The translations under genes were made by a program, and so were the position numbers. Below are positions 1-4,842 of a stretch of 7,590 nt of DNA, piece by piece (position 1 is the first letter of the stretch; every line of letters begins with the position of its first letter). Source of the DNA: JAOPZW01 sp036555665 (lineage in GTDB: Bacteria > Actinomycetota > Thermoleophilia > Solirubrobacterales > Solirubrobacteraceae); assembly GCA_036555665.1 (NCBI GenBank), contig DATBKW010000028.1:1-7590 (forward strand), given 5' to 3'. The notes under the pieces were generated by a model, which did no database searches, had not been told where the DNA came from, and saw only the letters and a list, made by a program, of their open reading frames with translations.

Positions 1-572
1 CCCTGGCGCAGGACGTTGTCGGCCTCGCGGAACGCCTCGAGGATCGTCGTGCGGCGCTCGACGATGTTCAGCAGCTTCTCGTTCGGGATGACGATGAGCG
101 TGTCGACGACGTCGCGCAGGCGCGAGATGCCCTCGTCGGCCTGGCGCATCCGCTGCGAGCCCTCGAAGTCGAACGGCTTGGTGACCACGCCGACCGTCAG
201 CGCGCCGATCTCGTTCTTGGCGATCTCGGCGATGACCGGCGCGGCGCCGGTGCCGGTGCCGCCACCCTCGCCCGCGGTGACGAACACCATGTCCGCGCCC
301 TTGAGCGCCTCCTTGATGTCGTCGCGCGATTCGGCCGCCGCGCCGAACCCGACCTCGGGGTTCGCGCCGGCCCCGAGGCCCTTGGTCAGGTCGTGGCCGA
401 TGTTGAGCTTGATGTCGGCGTCGCACATCTGCAGCGCCTGGGCGTCGGTGTTGGCCGCGATGAACTCGACGCCGCGCAGGCCCGCGTCGACCATGCGATT
501 GACCGCATTGGTCCCGCCGCCGCCGACGCCGACGACCTTGATGACCGCGAGATAGCTGCCGCTGCTTTCCAT
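1..572 (-). CDS. ftsZ: Cell division protein FtsZ, N-terminal part (cut by left window edge)
   Basis: FtsZ is the tubulin-like GTPase that polymerises into the Z-ring at midcell and recruits the divisome. Reading leftward from an ATG at 572, 190 codons are visible. The protein begins MESSGSYLAVIKVVGVGGGG, with the nucleotide-binding glycine-rich loop and TNAVNRM at about residues 15-27. NTDAQAL follows at 41-47, and the tubulin signature GGGTGTG (T4 loop) at 103-109, then TVGVVTKPF and the DTLIVIPNEKLL segment. The T7 loop, with its catalytic aspartates, and the C-terminal tail lie beyond the window. The start is chosen because the FtsZ core begins within ten residues of it; no good Shine-Dalgarno sequence precedes it. 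The gene follows ftsQ after a 203-bp gap that probably carries its own promoter. The Glu in GEGGGTGTG, where E. coli has Met, matches what I recall of other actinobacterial FtsZ proteins. Confidence 0.97.
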   Translation of the reverse strand, partial: MESSGSYLAVIKVVGVGGGGTNAVNRMVDAGLRGVEFIAANTDAQALQMCDADIKLNIGHDLTKGLGAGANPEVGFGAAAESRDDIKEALKGADMVFVTAGEGGGTGTGAAPVIAEIAKNEIGALTVGVVTKPFDFEGSQRMRQADEGISRLRDVVDTLIVIPNEKLLNIVERRTTILEAFREADNVLRQ

Positions 573-642
573 GGGGTTCCGACCGAGCCTCGATCTAACG
601 TTGAAGGTTTGTGCGCCCCCGGTCGTGCCTCTGCGCGCATGC

Positions 643-672
643 ACGGTATGCACGGGCATCGAGCGCTGTCAA
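643..672 (-). promoter_or_regulatory. Candidate ftsZ promoter
   Basis: On the minus strand a perfect -35 box TTGACA (672-667) is followed after 18 bp by TACCGT (648-643), which fits the TANNNT form of a -10 box. Transcription would start near 636 and give a leader of roughly 64 nt before the ftsZ ATG at 572. The -10 box lies in a 9-bp tandem direct repeat on the plus strand, ATGCACGGT/ATGCACGGG (639-656). A dedicated ftsZ promoter downstream of ftsQ is common in bacteria; this one is inferred from sequence alone. Confidence 0.5.
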
Positions 673-689
673 CGCCAAGTCTAACCCAG

Positions 690-715
690 CAAGGTTCCTT
701 GCAGTTTCCGGAACC
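690..715. repeat. Short palindromes upstream of the ftsZ promoter
   Basis: CAAGG-TT-CCTTG (690-701) is a 5-bp inverted repeat with a 2-nt centre. GGTTCC (693-698) also pairs with GGAACC (710-715) across 11 nt. These alternative pairings lie between the -35 box of the candidate ftsZ promoter and the larger nested repeat further upstream. Their role is unknown; short palindromes also arise by chance in GC-rich DNA. Confidence 0.3.
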
Positions 716-771
716 CTCAAGTTGTGCAGGAGATTCGCGGTCGAGACAAGCCTCGACCACAAGTTGAGGGT
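713..771. repeat. Nested inverted repeats in the ftsQ-ftsZ gap
   Basis: ACCCTCAAGTTGTG (713-726) and CACAAGTTGAGGGT (758-771) are 14-nt inverted arms with one mismatch. Nested between them is a perfect 7-bp stem GGTCGAG/CTCGACC (739-745 and 752-758) with a 6-nt loop. The outer arms also contain the same-strand heptamer CAAGTTG at 718 and 760, exactly 42 bp apart, about four helical turns. The structure begins 5 bp past the ftsQ stop codon and lies upstream of the candidate ftsZ promoter. It could be an mRNA structure after ftsQ or a pair of operator half-sites; the sequence does not decide. Confidence 0.5.
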
Positions 772-775
772 CAGG

Positions 776-1615
776 TCATGGCGCCCCCGTCGCGGTCTGC
801 GGTTGCGTCGCGGTCTGTGGTTGCGTCGAGGCCTGCGGTTGCGCGGGTTGGGCACCGACCTGCGCGGTGGTGTCGGGCTGCTCCGGCTCGGGCGCCTCCA
901 AGCCGCCGGCGGCGGGGCGCTCGGGCAGCCGCACGTCGAGATACGCGGCGCCGGCCGAGGAGCGGTCGGCGAGCACGCGCGCGACCGCGATCCACTTGGC
1001 CCGCAGGCGCTCGGTGCCGCCGAAGTACAGGACGGGGCCGTCGTCGAGCGGCGCCGTCAGCCCACGTGGTCCCGAATAGACGCGCTGCACCTTGGTCCGG
1101 AGCGCGGGCGGAGCGGCCGCCAGCAGCGCGATCGCGTGCTGGGCGACGCGGTCACCGACCGTGTCCCCGCCCGGCACGGCGCCGGCGGAGATCAGCGGCA
1201 GCCCGGCGGTGGCGCTGCCGCGCAGCAGGGTGCCGTCGGCCGCCACGGCGACGCGGTCGTTGCCCGCGGCCATCGCGCCGACGGCAACGTGCTCGTGGAC
1301 GACGACGCGCAGCCGGTGCGGGAAATCGGCGTGCGCGTCGACCGAACGGACGGCCGGGAAGGGCGCGACGGCGGTCTGCAGCTGCTTGGCCCGCACGTGC
1401 AGGGTGGTCATCTCGCGGGCGGCCTCCTGCAGCGCGGCGCGCACGCGCGGGGCCTCGGCCCCGCTCAGGCCGGTCACGTCGACCTGGCGCACCGCCACGA
1501 GGCTCGAGTCGCGCAGCCACAGCCAGCCGGTGGCGAGCAGCGCCAGGATGCCTAGGCACGCCGCGACCGCGCGTGCGGGCGGGCGGCGCGGGAGCGGCGG
1601 CATCGGGAGGGGCAT
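776..1615 (-). CDS. ftsQ: Cell division protein FtsQ/DivIB with repeated Gln-Pro-rich C-terminal tail
   Basis: FtsQ is a bitopic membrane protein that links early and late divisome proteins through an extracytoplasmic POTRA domain. The 279-residue product has a short proline/arginine-rich cytoplasmic end (1-15) and one transmembrane helix at about 16-34 (AVAACLGILALLATGWLWL). A POTRA-type domain follows at about 39-110, with VRQVDVTGLSG and the FtsQ-like FPHRLRVVVHEHVAVGAM block, then a beta domain to about 235. The tail is low complexity and ends in QPQAST, QPQTAT, QPQTAT, encoded by an 18-bp tandem repeat. The ATG at 1615 is chosen because no in-frame start lies close upstream and the membrane helix follows at the usual distance; the Met at residue 5 is an alternative. 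The gene lies immediately upstream of ftsZ, as in most dcw clusters, and diverges from murB with 50 bp between start codons. Confidence 0.92.
   Translation of the reverse strand: MPLPMPPLPRRPPARAVAACLGILALLATGWLWLRDSSLVAVRQVDVTGLSGAEAPRVRAALQEAAREMTTLHVRAKQLQTAVAPFPAVRSVDAHADFPHRLRVVVHEHVAVGAMAAGNDRVAVAADGTLLRGSATAGLPLISAGAVPGGDTVGDRVAQHAIALLAAAPPALRTKVQRVYSGPRGLTAPLDDGPVLYFGGTERLRAKWIAVARVLADRSSAGAAYLDVRLPERPAAGGLEAPEPEQPDTTAQVGAQPAQPQASTQPQTATQPQTATGAP
791..844. repeat. Three 18-bp tandem repeats in the 3' end of ftsQ
   Basis: Three adjacent 18-bp units lie at 791-808, 809-826 and 827-844, the first being CGCGGTCTGCGGTTGCGT. Unit 2 differs from unit 1 at one base; unit 3 differs at three. 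They are in frame and encode the hexapeptides QPQTAT, QPQTAT and QPQAST at the end of FtsQ. An imperfect related stretch follows to about 855. Such tracts can change copy number by slippage without breaking the frame. Confidence 0.85.
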
Positions 1616-1665
1616 CCGAAGGGCGCATTCGACGCCGGAGCACGGATCCCTACCCTGATGCGCCG
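1616..1665. promoter_or_regulatory. Divergent ftsQ-murB intergenic region with weak candidate murB -10 box
   Basis: Only 50 bp separate the start codons of ftsQ (minus) and murB (plus), so any promoters here must overlap. On the plus strand TACCCT (1651-1656) fits TANNNT and lies 9 bp before the murB ATG. This would suggest a leaderless or nearly leaderless mRNA, consistent with the lack of a Shine-Dalgarno sequence next to the ATG. No convincing -35 box is seen at the right distance. No clear promoter for ftsQ was found on the minus strand. Confidence 0.3.
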
Positions 1666-2694
1666 ATGCAACTGCGCGACCTCACGACGCTGCGCCTCGG
1701 CGGGCCCGCCGCACGCTACGCCGAGGTCGCGGACGACGATGCGGTCGTCGCGACGGTGCGCGCCGCCGACCGTGCCGGCGAGCCGCTGCTGGTCATGTCC
1801 GGCGGCTCGAATGTCGTGGCCGCCGACGCGGGGTTTCCGGGCACCGTGCTGCGGATCGTCACGCGCGGCGTGGCGCGCGACGGCGCGGAGCTCGAGGTCG
1901 CCGCCGGCGAGCCGTGGGACCCGTTCGTGGCCGGTTGCGTGGCGGGCGGGCTCGCGGGCGTGGAGTGCCTGGCCGGGATACCCGGCTCGGTCGGCGCCAC
2001 CCCGATCCAGAACGTCGGCGCCTACGGCCAGGAAGTGGCCGAGACGATCACGGCGGTGCGCGTCTATGACCGCGCGCGCGACGCCGTCGAGGAGCTCGCG
2101 CCCGCCGCGTGCGGCTTCGCGTACCGTTCGAGCGCGTTCAAGCGCGATCCCGACCGCTGGGTCGTGCTCTCGGTGCGCTTCGTCCTGGAGTCCTCGCTCT
2201 TGTCTGCGCCGATTCGCTACGCCGAGCTGGCGCGGGCGCTCGGCGTGGAGCCGGGGGCCCGCGCTCCGCTTGCCGACGTGCGCGAGGCGGTCCTGCGCCT
2301 GCGCCGTGCCAAGGGCATGGTCCTCGACCCTGCCGATCCGGACACCGCCTCAGCCGGGTCGTTCTTCACCAACCCGGTGCTCGATGCGGCGGCGTTCGCA
2401 CGGTTGAGCGCGCGCGCGGGCGCCGAGCCGCCCGCCTGGCCGCAGGACGACGGGCACGTCAAGACCTCGGCCGCCTGGCTCATCGAGCGCGCGGGCTTCC
2501 GGCGCGGCTATGGCAACCCGGAGGGCATCGCGATCTCCTCCAAGCACACGCTCGCGCTGACGAATCGCGGCGCGGGCACGACGGCCGAGCTCGTCGCGCT
2601 CGCACGCGAGATCGCCGGCGGCGTGCGCGACGCGTTCGGCGTCGAGCTCACGCCAGAACCGGTCTTCGTCGGGCACGCCTGGGCGCCGGGCTAG
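1666..2694 (+). CDS. murB: UDP-N-acetylenolpyruvoylglucosamine reductase MurB (type I)
   Basis: MurB is the cytoplasmic flavoenzyme that reduces UDP-GlcNAc-enolpyruvate to UDP-MurNAc with NADPH, giving the substrate of MurC. The 342-residue product shows the FAD-binding motifs SGGSNVV (45-51) and AGIPGSVGATPIQNVGAYGQEV (about 105-126). It also has the type I landmark YRSSAFK (153-159) and SAGSFFTNP (229-237). By alignment with E. coli MurB, whose key residues are Arg159, Ser229 and Glu325, the counterparts here are Arg154, Ser232 and Glu331 (in LTPEPVF), so the enzyme looks complete. The ATG at 1666 is chosen because LRDLTTLRLGG, the normal MurB N-terminus, follows at once; the open frame runs far upstream only as an antisense shadow of ftsQ. 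The gene sits in its usual dcw place between murC and ftsQ but is inverted. Its TAG stop lies in a CTAG shared with the stop of the convergent tetR. Confidence 0.96.
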   Translation: MQLRDLTTLRLGGPAARYAEVADDDAVVATVRAADRAGEPLLVMSGGSNVVAADAGFPGTVLRIVTRGVARDGAELEVAAGEPWDPFVAGCVAGGLAGVECLAGIPGSVGATPIQNVGAYGQEVAETITAVRVYDRARDAVEELAPAACGFAYRSSAFKRDPDRWVVLSVRFVLESSLLSAPIRYAELARALGVEPGARAPLADVREAVLRLRRAKGMVLDPADPDTASAGSFFTNPVLDAAAFARLSARAGAEPPAWPQDDGHVKTSAAWLIERAGFRRGYGNPEGIAISSKHTLALTNRGAGTTAELVALAREIAGGVRDAFGVELTPEPVFVGHAWAPG

Positions 2695-3386
2695 CGACGG
2701 CCGGCGACGGCGCTGCGCGCCACGGCGACACTGGCCAGCAGGACGTCCTCGAGCAGGCGCAGCAGCGTCTCGCGGTCGACGTCGCTGTCGCGCCACTCGT
2801 CCAGTGCGCTCTGGTGGAAGTCCAGGTATGCGCGCAGTGCCACGAGCGCCAGCGGCGGCGGGTCGTCCGTACCGAGCTGGTTGATGGCGATGCCGGTGAC
2901 GATCACGTCGCGGTAGCGCTTGCGCAGCGCGTCGATCTCCGGCTCGGCGGCGGCGTGGGCGTGGCGCATGACGCGCCAGGCGTCGCTGGGCTCGGCCGCG
3001 TGCTCGATCGAGTGCAGCGTGTTGGCGAGGAGGCGCTCGGCGAGCGGCTGGTCGGGGTCGACGATGAAGCCCCCGGTCAGCTCGTCGCCCGCGCGCTCGA
3101 GGGCGGCGAGGAACACGTCCAGACGGCCGCGCGGGAAGTAGTGGTAGAGCAGGTTGCGCGTGACGCCCGCCCGCTCGGCGACGTCGTCGAGCGAGAGGCG
3201 CGCGTAGCCCTGCTCGGCGGCGACGGCCAGCGCGGCCTGCGCGAGCTGGGCGCGCCGCTCGGCCGGTGGCAGCCGCCGGCCGGTCGGCGCCGGCTGCGCG
3301 CCGCGAGCCGCCGGCGCCTGGTCGCGGCCGCTCCGCGCCGCCTGCGCCTTCCGCCCGCCCGTCGTCTTGGTGCTCTGCTCGCTCAT
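2691..3386 (-). CDS. TetR/AcrR-family transcriptional regulator
   Basis: TetR regulators are homodimers that repress promoters until the C-terminal domain binds a ligand. The 231-residue product has a basic, Ala/Pro/Gln-rich N-terminal extension (1-40), likely disordered. The DNA-binding domain follows: RRAQLAQAALAVAAEQGYARLSLDDVAERAGVTRNLLYHYFPRG spans about 44-87 (quoted here in pieces: helix-turn-helix LSLDDVAERAGVTRNLLYHY at 64-83). A helical ligand-binding domain runs to the end and is too variable to name a ligand. The ATG at 3386 has no Shine-Dalgarno sequence. A -10-like AATGAT ends 6 bp before it, behind a perfect TTGACA, so the mRNA may be leaderless. The gene converges on murB, overlapping it by 4 bp, and diverges from a secreted-protein gene across a symmetric operator-like dyad. 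I infer that it regulates itself and that neighbour. Confidence 0.9.
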   Translation of the reverse strand: MSEQSTKTTGGRKAQAARSGRDQAPAARGAQPAPTGRRLPPAERRAQLAQAALAVAAEQGYARLSLDDVAERAGVTRNLLYHYFPRGRLDVFLAALERAGDELTGGFIVDPDQPLAERLLANTLHSIEHAAEPSDAWRVMRHAHAAAEPEIDALRKRYRDVIVTGIAINQLGTDDPPPLALVALRAYLDFHQSALDEWRDSDVDRETLLRLLEDVLLASVAVARSAVAGRR

Positions 3387-3392
3387 GGGAGG

Positions 3393-3421
3393 ATCATTTA
3401 GGAATATTTACGTTCTGTCAA
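3393..3421 (-). promoter_or_regulatory. Candidate tetR promoter (leaderless)
   Basis: On the minus strand a perfect -35 box TTGACA (3421-3416) is followed after 17 bp by AATGAT (3398-3393), 4 of 6 matches to TATAAT. Six bases further on is the A of the tetR ATG (3386), the expected position of +1. The leader would then be absent, in keeping with the lack of a ribosome binding site. The -35 box overlaps the left inner arm of the dyad centred at 3422. Confidence 0.55.
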
Positions 3422-3439
3422 CTTGACGATTCGTAAATA
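3405..3439. promoter_or_regulatory. Two-part palindromic operator between divergent tetR and secreted-protein genes
   Basis: Outer arms TATTTACG (3405-3412) and CGTAAATA (3432-3439) are perfect inverted repeats. Inner arms GTCAA (3417-3421) and TTGAC (3423-3427) are also perfect. Both pairs are centred on the same base, 3422, giving 13 of 17 symmetric positions. The site is AT-rich in a GC-rich window. The inner arms make up most of the -35 boxes of the two divergent promoters, and each outer arm lies in one promoter spacer. A dimeric regulator bound here would block both promoters; the adjacent TetR protein is the obvious candidate. Confidence 0.75.
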
Positions 3440-3450
3440 GTAGCTATCCT
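3423..3450 (+). promoter_or_regulatory. Candidate promoter of the secreted-protein gene
   Basis: TTGACG (3423-3428, 5 of 6 matches to the -35 consensus) is followed after 16 bp by TATCCT (3445-3450), a good actinobacterial -10 box. Transcription would start near 3457, leaving a leader of about 39 nt. The -35 box coincides with the right inner arm of the dyad centred at 3422 and the spacer holds the outer arm CGTAAATA. Binding of a repressor should therefore occlude RNA polymerase. Confidence 0.65.
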
Positions 3451-3484
3451 GCTTCCGGTCGTTCCCCGTCCTCCCCGCCTCAAT

Positions 3485-3489
3485 AGGAG
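3485..3489 (+). promoter_or_regulatory. Ribosome binding site deciding a TTG start
   Basis: AGGAG lies 6 bases before the TTG at 3496. It is the only strong Shine-Dalgarno sequence at a start codon in this window. It fixes the rare TTG start of the secreted-protein gene, because no ATG or GTG lies nearby in frame and the signal peptide begins right after it. Confidence 0.8.
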
Positions 3490-3495
3490 TCCAGA

Positions 3496-4212
3496 TTGCG
3501 TAAGAGCCTTGCGCTGGCCATCACCGGCGCGCTGATCCTCGTTCTCGGTGTCGCCGGCGTCGCCCAGGCCGTCACCAGCAAGCAGACCATCGCCGTGAAG
3601 CTGGCCCAGAGCAAGGCCGGTACGTCGGCCAAGCCCAAGTCCGTCGGTGCACTCACCGTCGACCTCAAGGTCGCCAAGGACCCAGCGGACGCGCCGTTCG
3701 CGACGAGCAAGACCGTCATCCACTTCGACAAGAACCTCGTGTTCAACGGCGCGAAGTTCAAGAGCTGCACCGAGGCGCAGGCGCGCACCGGCGCCGCGGC
3801 CTGCACGAAGGCCAAGATCGGCGGCGGCGCGGCGCAGGGCCTCGCGCTCGGCCAGGTCGAGAACCTGAAGATCACGGCCTACAACGGCCCCGGCGGCAAG
3901 TCGATCCTGCTGCATGTCGTCGGCACCCAGCCGCTGCAGATCGACACCGTGATCGTCGGCAAGCTCAAGCCCGATACCGGCAAGTTCGGCCGCAAGCTCG
4001 ACGTGACCATCCCGTCGAACCTGCAGCAGCCGCTCGCCGGCGTGTACGCGACGCTGACCTCCTTCGTGACCAAGGTCGGCGGCACCGCGAAGGGCACCCC
4101 GTTCGTCGCGCTGAAGGGCTGCTCCGGCGGCAAGCTCCAGTTCAAGGGCGACTTCACGTTCACCGACGGCTCGAAGCAGTCGCCGGTCTCGACGACCGCC
4201 TGCAAGAAGTAA
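3496..4212 (+). CDS. Secreted lysine-rich protein of unknown function with four cysteines
   Basis: The 238-residue product starts at TTG. It has a clear Sec signal peptide: basic MRK, a hydrophobic core at about 5-22 and an AQA cleavage site at 23-25. The mature chain is lysine-rich, unlike the arginine-rich neighbours, and appears mainly beta-strand, with alternating hydrophobic runs such as ALTVDLKVA, TVIHF, LKITAYNG and SILLHVV. Cysteines at 91, 103, 209 and 236 could form two disulfides outside the cell. No membrane anchor, lipobox or sortase motif is seen, so it is probably released or loosely bound to the wall. I recall similar proteins as hypotheticals in Solirubrobacterales but cannot name a Pfam family or a function. 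It diverges from the tetR gene over a shared operator and is followed by a strong terminator, so it is probably a single-gene transcript under TetR control. Confidence 0.88.
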   Translation: MRKSLALAITGALILVLGVAGVAQAVTSKQTIAVKLAQSKAGTSAKPKSVGALTVDLKVAKDPADAPFATSKTVIHFDKNLVFNGAKFKSCTEAQARTGAAACTKAKIGGGAAQGLALGQVENLKITAYNGPGGKSILLHVVGTQPLQIDTVIVGKLKPDTGKFGRKLDVTIPSNLQQPLAGVYATLTSFVTKVGGTAKGTPFVALKGCSGGKLQFKGDFTFTDGSKQSPVSTTACKK

Positions 4213-4215
4213 GAC

Positions 4216-4234
4216 CCTCTTTCACCCACAGAGG
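4216..4234 (+). other. Small stem-loop after the secreted-protein stop codon
   Basis: CCTCT (4216-4220) can pair with AGAGG (4230-4234) across a 9-nt loop, between the stop codon and the main terminator hairpin. It may protect the mRNA 3' end or be chance; the pairing is short. Confidence 0.3.
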
Positions 4235-4247
4235 TACGTGCAGTGAG

Positions 4248-4278
4248 CGGGCGGGCCTTCGGGCCCGCCCGTTTTCTT
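4248..4278 (+). terminator. Intrinsic terminator of the secreted-protein gene
   Basis: A perfect 10-bp GC stem, CGGGCGGGCC (4248-4257) and GGCCCGCCCG (4262-4271), closes on a TTCG loop (4258-4261). It is followed by TTTTCTT (4272-4278). This is a textbook Rho-independent terminator about 35 bp past the stop codon. The end of its T-tract overlaps the -35 box of the next gene's candidate promoter. Confidence 0.93.
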
Positions 4279-4305
4279 GCCCGGGCCCGCGCGCGGGCGT
4301 AACGT
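4277..4305 (+). promoter_or_regulatory. Candidate promoter of the small charged gene (leaderless)
   Basis: TTGCCC (4277-4282, 4 of 6 matches to the -35 consensus) is followed after 17 bp by TAACGT (4300-4305), which fits TANNNT. Exactly six bases then separate it from the A of the ATG at 4312, the usual +1 position, so the mRNA would be leaderless. No Shine-Dalgarno sequence precedes the ATG, which agrees. The -35 box shares two bases with the upstream terminator's T-tract. Confidence 0.55.
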
Positions 4306-4311
4306 CGTGTC

Positions 4312-4509
4312 ATGCGAGCACGTGAGCGCGCACCGGTCCGCTTCCTGCGCGAGCTCGCCCTGCCACGCGACGAGCGTCGGGCCGCCCAGGCCGAGCGCCG
4401 GGCCGAGGACACGATCCGCCGCGAGCGCGACAACCCCTACAGCGCCGAGCGCCGCGCCGCCCGTGTCGAGGCCGAGCGCCGCCGCAACAACCTCTTCGGC
4501 GGGCTCTAA
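4312..4509 (+). CDS. Small arginine/glutamate-rich protein of unknown function
   Basis: The 65-residue product contains about 19 Arg and 9 Glu. AERR occurs three times (27-30, 45-48, 54-57), and an uncharged end NNLFGGL closes the chain. The AERR copies come from three GCCGAGCGCCG repeats at 4390, 4444 and 4471. It probably forms a long charged helix; there is no signal peptide, membrane segment or cysteine. I do not recognise a family. Support for a real gene comes from a candidate leaderless promoter at exactly the right spacing, strong G/C preference at third codon positions, and its position just after a terminator on the same strand. It could act as a nucleic-acid-binding or scaffold peptide, but that is only a guess from composition. 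A chance open frame in GC-rich DNA remains possible. Confidence 0.6.
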   Translation: MRARERAPVRFLRELALPRDERRAAQAERRAEDTIRRERDNPYSAERRAARVEAERRRNNLFGGL

Positions 4510-4842
4510 GGCGGCGGCGGGTGGTCTGCCGCGAGGCGCTTTTGGCGGTTTGCGACCAAGGCAGTAAGGGTCGGGCGCTGAGGCGCCGCCGGTGTGGCGT
4601 CATGCCTCGTCGCCGCGGCTGCGCAGGGTGCGCCGAGGTCAGTGGCTGCATGCCCAACTCGGCGTCGCCTTGGGCTTTGTGATCGATATCCGAGACGAAG
4701 TCCCCACGCGATGCGATTCGCCGACCGCTGGGGCCGGGCGGCGGACGGAGGCCGACCGCCGGCCCCAGCGCGACCGCGGGCGCTTCACCTCCTCAATGCC
4801 CTGAAACCGCGGCGCCGCAAGACGCCAGGGCAGACAAACCGC
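4510..4842. other. Intergenic region without a convincing gene
   Basis: These 333 bases lie between the ends of the convergent small charged gene (plus) and pilZ (minus). Open frames crossing the region are arginine/proline-rich with no recognisable domain and run on as antisense shadows of pilZ and murC. Visible structure is a short hairpin GGCGC-TGAG-GCGCC (4574-4587) and a long GC-rich stem-loop (4726-4770). A run CGCTTTT follows a GCGGC/GCCGC pairing just past 4509 and may help end transcription of the small gene. Confidence 0.5.
4726..4770 (-). terminator. Long GC-rich stem-loop downstream of pilZ, possible terminator
   Basis: CGCTGGGGCCGG (4726-4737) and CCGGCCCCAGCG (4759-4770) form a perfect 12-bp stem. 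It can be extended inward with single-base bulges through CGG/CCG pairs (4739-4744 with 4752-4758). It lies about 70 bp past the pilZ stop on the minus strand. There is no T-tract on either side, so it is not a classical intrinsic terminator. Actinobacteria are thought to use such U-poor hairpins at some gene ends, and that is the most likely role here. Confidence 0.45.

Noticed and set aside
250..282. Glu instead of Met in the FtsZ signature (GEGGGTGTG)
   Set aside because: As I recall, Mycobacterium FtsZ also has AGEGGGTGTG, so this is normal for actinobacteria.
386..760. Open frames in the ftsQ-ftsZ gap on both strands
   Set aside because: They overlap the ftsZ coding start in other frames, show no motif, and the gap looks regulatory instead.
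724..1665. Long plus-strand open frame running into murB, which could suggest a much larger MurB N-terminus
   Set aside because: The extra stretch is almost all Arg, Ala and Pro, has no domain, and is antisense to a clear ftsQ. MurB starts normally at 1666.
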